The notes beneath the pieces are model-generated. The model was not told where the DNA came from. It worked only from the letters and a program-made list of their open reading frames with translations, and searched no databases. 64,000 nucleotides of DNA, from assembly GCA_964387645.1 (NCBI GenBank), contig CAYLYM010000001.1, forward strand, positions 11,224 through 75,223, in the 5' to 3' direction. Each line of letters starts with the position of its first letter. Position 1 is the first letter of the stretch. Source of the DNA: CAYLYM01 sp964387645. GTDB taxonomy: Bacteria; Calditrichota; Calditrichia; RBG-13-44-9. The position numbers were made by a program, and so were the translations under genes. This document shows positions 63,701-64,000 of this stretch, in pieces.

Positions 63701-63807
63701 CAGGATACGAATGCGGTTTGATGATCGAAAACTATAACGATATTAAAGTTGGAGATTATATTGAAGCATTCGAAATTATTGAGGAAAAAAGATCACTAAA
63801 TACTTAA
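60754..63807 (+). CDS. infB: Translation initiation factor IF-2
   Basis: IF-2 is the GTPase that places initiator tRNA on the 30S subunit and promotes subunit joining. The 1017-residue protein has an N-terminal IF2_N module (about 6-50, KLFKVAKELNLAHQTIIEFLEKKG), a very long charged linker (about 55-430) dominated by Lys and Glu and including a tandem KDKEK/EKEK tract near 255-268, a second IF2_N module (about 432-490, TVQDLANLMDVPVNEVIKKCLELG), and the G domain: GHVDHGKTSLL (from about 523), GGITQHIGAY, DTPGHEAFTAM, NKID and SAKTGEG. Domains II-IV follow, ending GYECGLMIENYNDIKVGDYIEAFE. The gene ends the operon visible here; rbfA usually follows. Confidence 0.97.
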   Translation: MAEKRPRRKLFKVAKELNLAHQTIIEFLEKKGYKVSGLNTPITDEIYDEILKRFSQEKVKAEKLEKRRREKAREEVLAEIEQESEQSTVVSESKIVSKKAEEVKAEETSKVEVPVSTEEKTVSTAEEEVGVQKETPEIISKKTATKKQTTEISQETEIEAEAISDTENLAKTEEIKEKSTEESTATKVSEKDQEETEVKVSEEVSFIPKIGDIIDHPAAKRFLELEKEREKKKAEKKKKRLEKIRERDKAKKKGKEKDKEKDKEKEKEKEKFDIEVKKEKVTTEKIPEKEIIPRRIRALEKEEIQEVPVIEEEFIKIEKEERAKRKKKKKQIDESLSEKERRRRKALEMIRKESRKGKLKIPLLDDTLEEEVIEREGRKKRSRKKKEIDQQEVNNTLKKTLASMQESGSGRVKRKKVKTTEEEVTEDENVISVTEFITVQDLANLMDVPVNEVIKKCLELGQLVTINQRLDMDMIKLLAEDFGFKVQEEEEFASDYIEDILKEESEESPEKLEPRHPVVTVMGHVDHGKTSLLDYIRNTNVVAGESGGITQHIGAYVVDLEDGRRITFLDTPGHEAFTAMRSRGAHVTDIVVLVIAADDRVMPQTEEAIDHAFAAGVPIVIAINKIDKPDADPQAIRKQLAERNILVEDWGGKYQVAEVSAKTGEGISDLLEKILLEAELLELKANPNRRATGVVIESRLDKGKGPVATVLIQQGTLKIGDDFIVGQYYGRVRALLNERNQRVQEARPAFPVQVLGIDGVPEAGDKLIVMPNERIAKEIASRRQQLKREQDFRQIRLLTLDEISRQIKEGEVKELNILVKADVDGSAQALTDALLKLNNDNVAVKVIRRAVGPISESDVMLAAASKAIIIGFHIRPTLKAKELAETENVDIRLYKVIYDAIEDVKLALEGLLEPEKRENVIGVAEIREVFKISRLGNVAGCYVLNGKITRNARIRLIRNDVEIYEGRLASLKRFKEDVKEVVSGYECGLMIENYNDIKVGDYIEAFEIIEEKRSLNT

Positions 63808-64000
63808 TTAGCAAAGCTGATTGAAAAAACTGATAAAAGATAAGGAGAAAAAACTTTATTTAAAAATTACTAGGAAATGAGAAAAAATTCCGATATGCAT
63901 TAGATTTTTTTCAGGAATTTCATTTCCTGATTTAAAAAATAAAATGGGTTAATTGGAAATTATAAAAATTTTCAGAAAACCATGCAAATGATAATCGGTG
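63808..64000. other. Sequence after infB
   Basis: No coding start of rbfA or another gene could be identified in the remaining 193 bases. A hairpin TCAGGAA/TTCCTGA lies near 63910-63930 but has no proper U-run, so it is not called a terminator. Confidence 0.4.

Noticed and set aside
1..64000. CRISPR arrays, insertion sequences, integrases or phage structural genes
   Set aside because: No regularly spaced repeats, transposase or integrase motifs, terminal inverted repeats or capsid/terminase genes were found on reading; only the holin-amidase pair is phage-like.

Overview
The window is 64 kb of AT-rich chromosomal DNA (roughly 35% GC by eye) from a draft assembly; there is one run of ten Ns at 47229-47238. 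The gene mix points to an anaerobic, probably thermophilic member of the FCB side of the bacterial tree, most likely Calditrichota or a close relative such as KSB1 or Ignavibacteriota (inference). In favour are proteins with type IX secretion (T9SS) C-terminal sorting domains containing NYPNPFN, a PorV-like protein, a carboxypeptidase-regulatory-like TonB receptor, the Bacteroidota-type GlmU-like enzyme, a one-chain pyruvate:ferredoxin oxidoreductase, a GH57 glucanotransferase and a pyruvoyl arginine decarboxylase. Against Bacteroidota proper are strong GGAGG ribosome-binding sites and five clear TTGACA/17 bp/TATAAT-like promoters. No plasmid, transposon, CRISPR array or intact prophage was seen.

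Layout. 1-2.7 kb (minus): purN-purH-mreB from one promoter. 2.8-6.5 kb (minus): tonB-like gene, GlmU-like gene, ROK kinase and LD-carboxypeptidase, tightly coupled; this looks like an envelope amino-sugar/muropeptide operon. 7.2-9.5 kb (minus): exbB-exbD-exbD-tonB, with promoter and terminator both visible. 9.5-19.4 kb (minus): CtpA-type protease, GH57 enzyme, arginine decarboxylase, membrane metallopeptidase, UMF1-type MFS transporter, an endolysin-like amidase next to a gene-transfer-agent-type holin, and an aldo/keto-reductase-like protein lacking its catalytic residues. A decayed gene lies at 19.7-19.9 kb. 20.1-26.4 kb (minus): nifJ with a strong terminator, then a NatAB-type ABC exporter. 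27.1-29.1 kb (plus): aldehyde dehydrogenase, then a cold-shock gene with a promoter, a structured leader and a perfect terminator. 29.3-31.3 kb (minus): DUF72 protein and class III aminotransferase.

31.6-43.8 kb is the surface/secretion region: a secreted endonuclease/exonuclease/phosphatase-fold enzyme with a T9SS tail, facing a six-gene minus-strand run (two T9SS-tailed or tail-like exported proteins, a lipoprotein, a TonB-dependent receptor, a PorV/PorQ-family protein and an NHL-repeat lipoprotein) that ends in a terminator overlapping the last stop codon. The ExbB/ExbD/TonB genes at 7-9 kb could energise the receptor.

44.4-50.8 kb (plus): anti-sigma-factor-type ATPase, threonine aldolase, TrkA and TrkH potassium uptake proteins (TrkA is interrupted by the assembly gap) and a lone OppF-type ATPase. 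51.2-57.7 kb (minus): small membrane exporter, Pcm, dolichol-phosphate-mannose-synthase-like glycosyltransferase, tRNA-Pro(GGG), MerR-like regulator, FtsY, a Na+/H+ antiporter-like protein and a geranylgeranyl-reductase-family flavoprotein. 58.5-63.8 kb (plus): the rimP-nusA-ylxQ-infB translation operon with its own leader.

The best candidates for something new are the interleaved inverted repeats (pseudoknot topology) at the start of the cold-shock mRNA, the T9SS/TonB/nuclease-fold surface locus, the tonB-glmU-ROK-ldcA operon, and the isolated holin-amidase pair.
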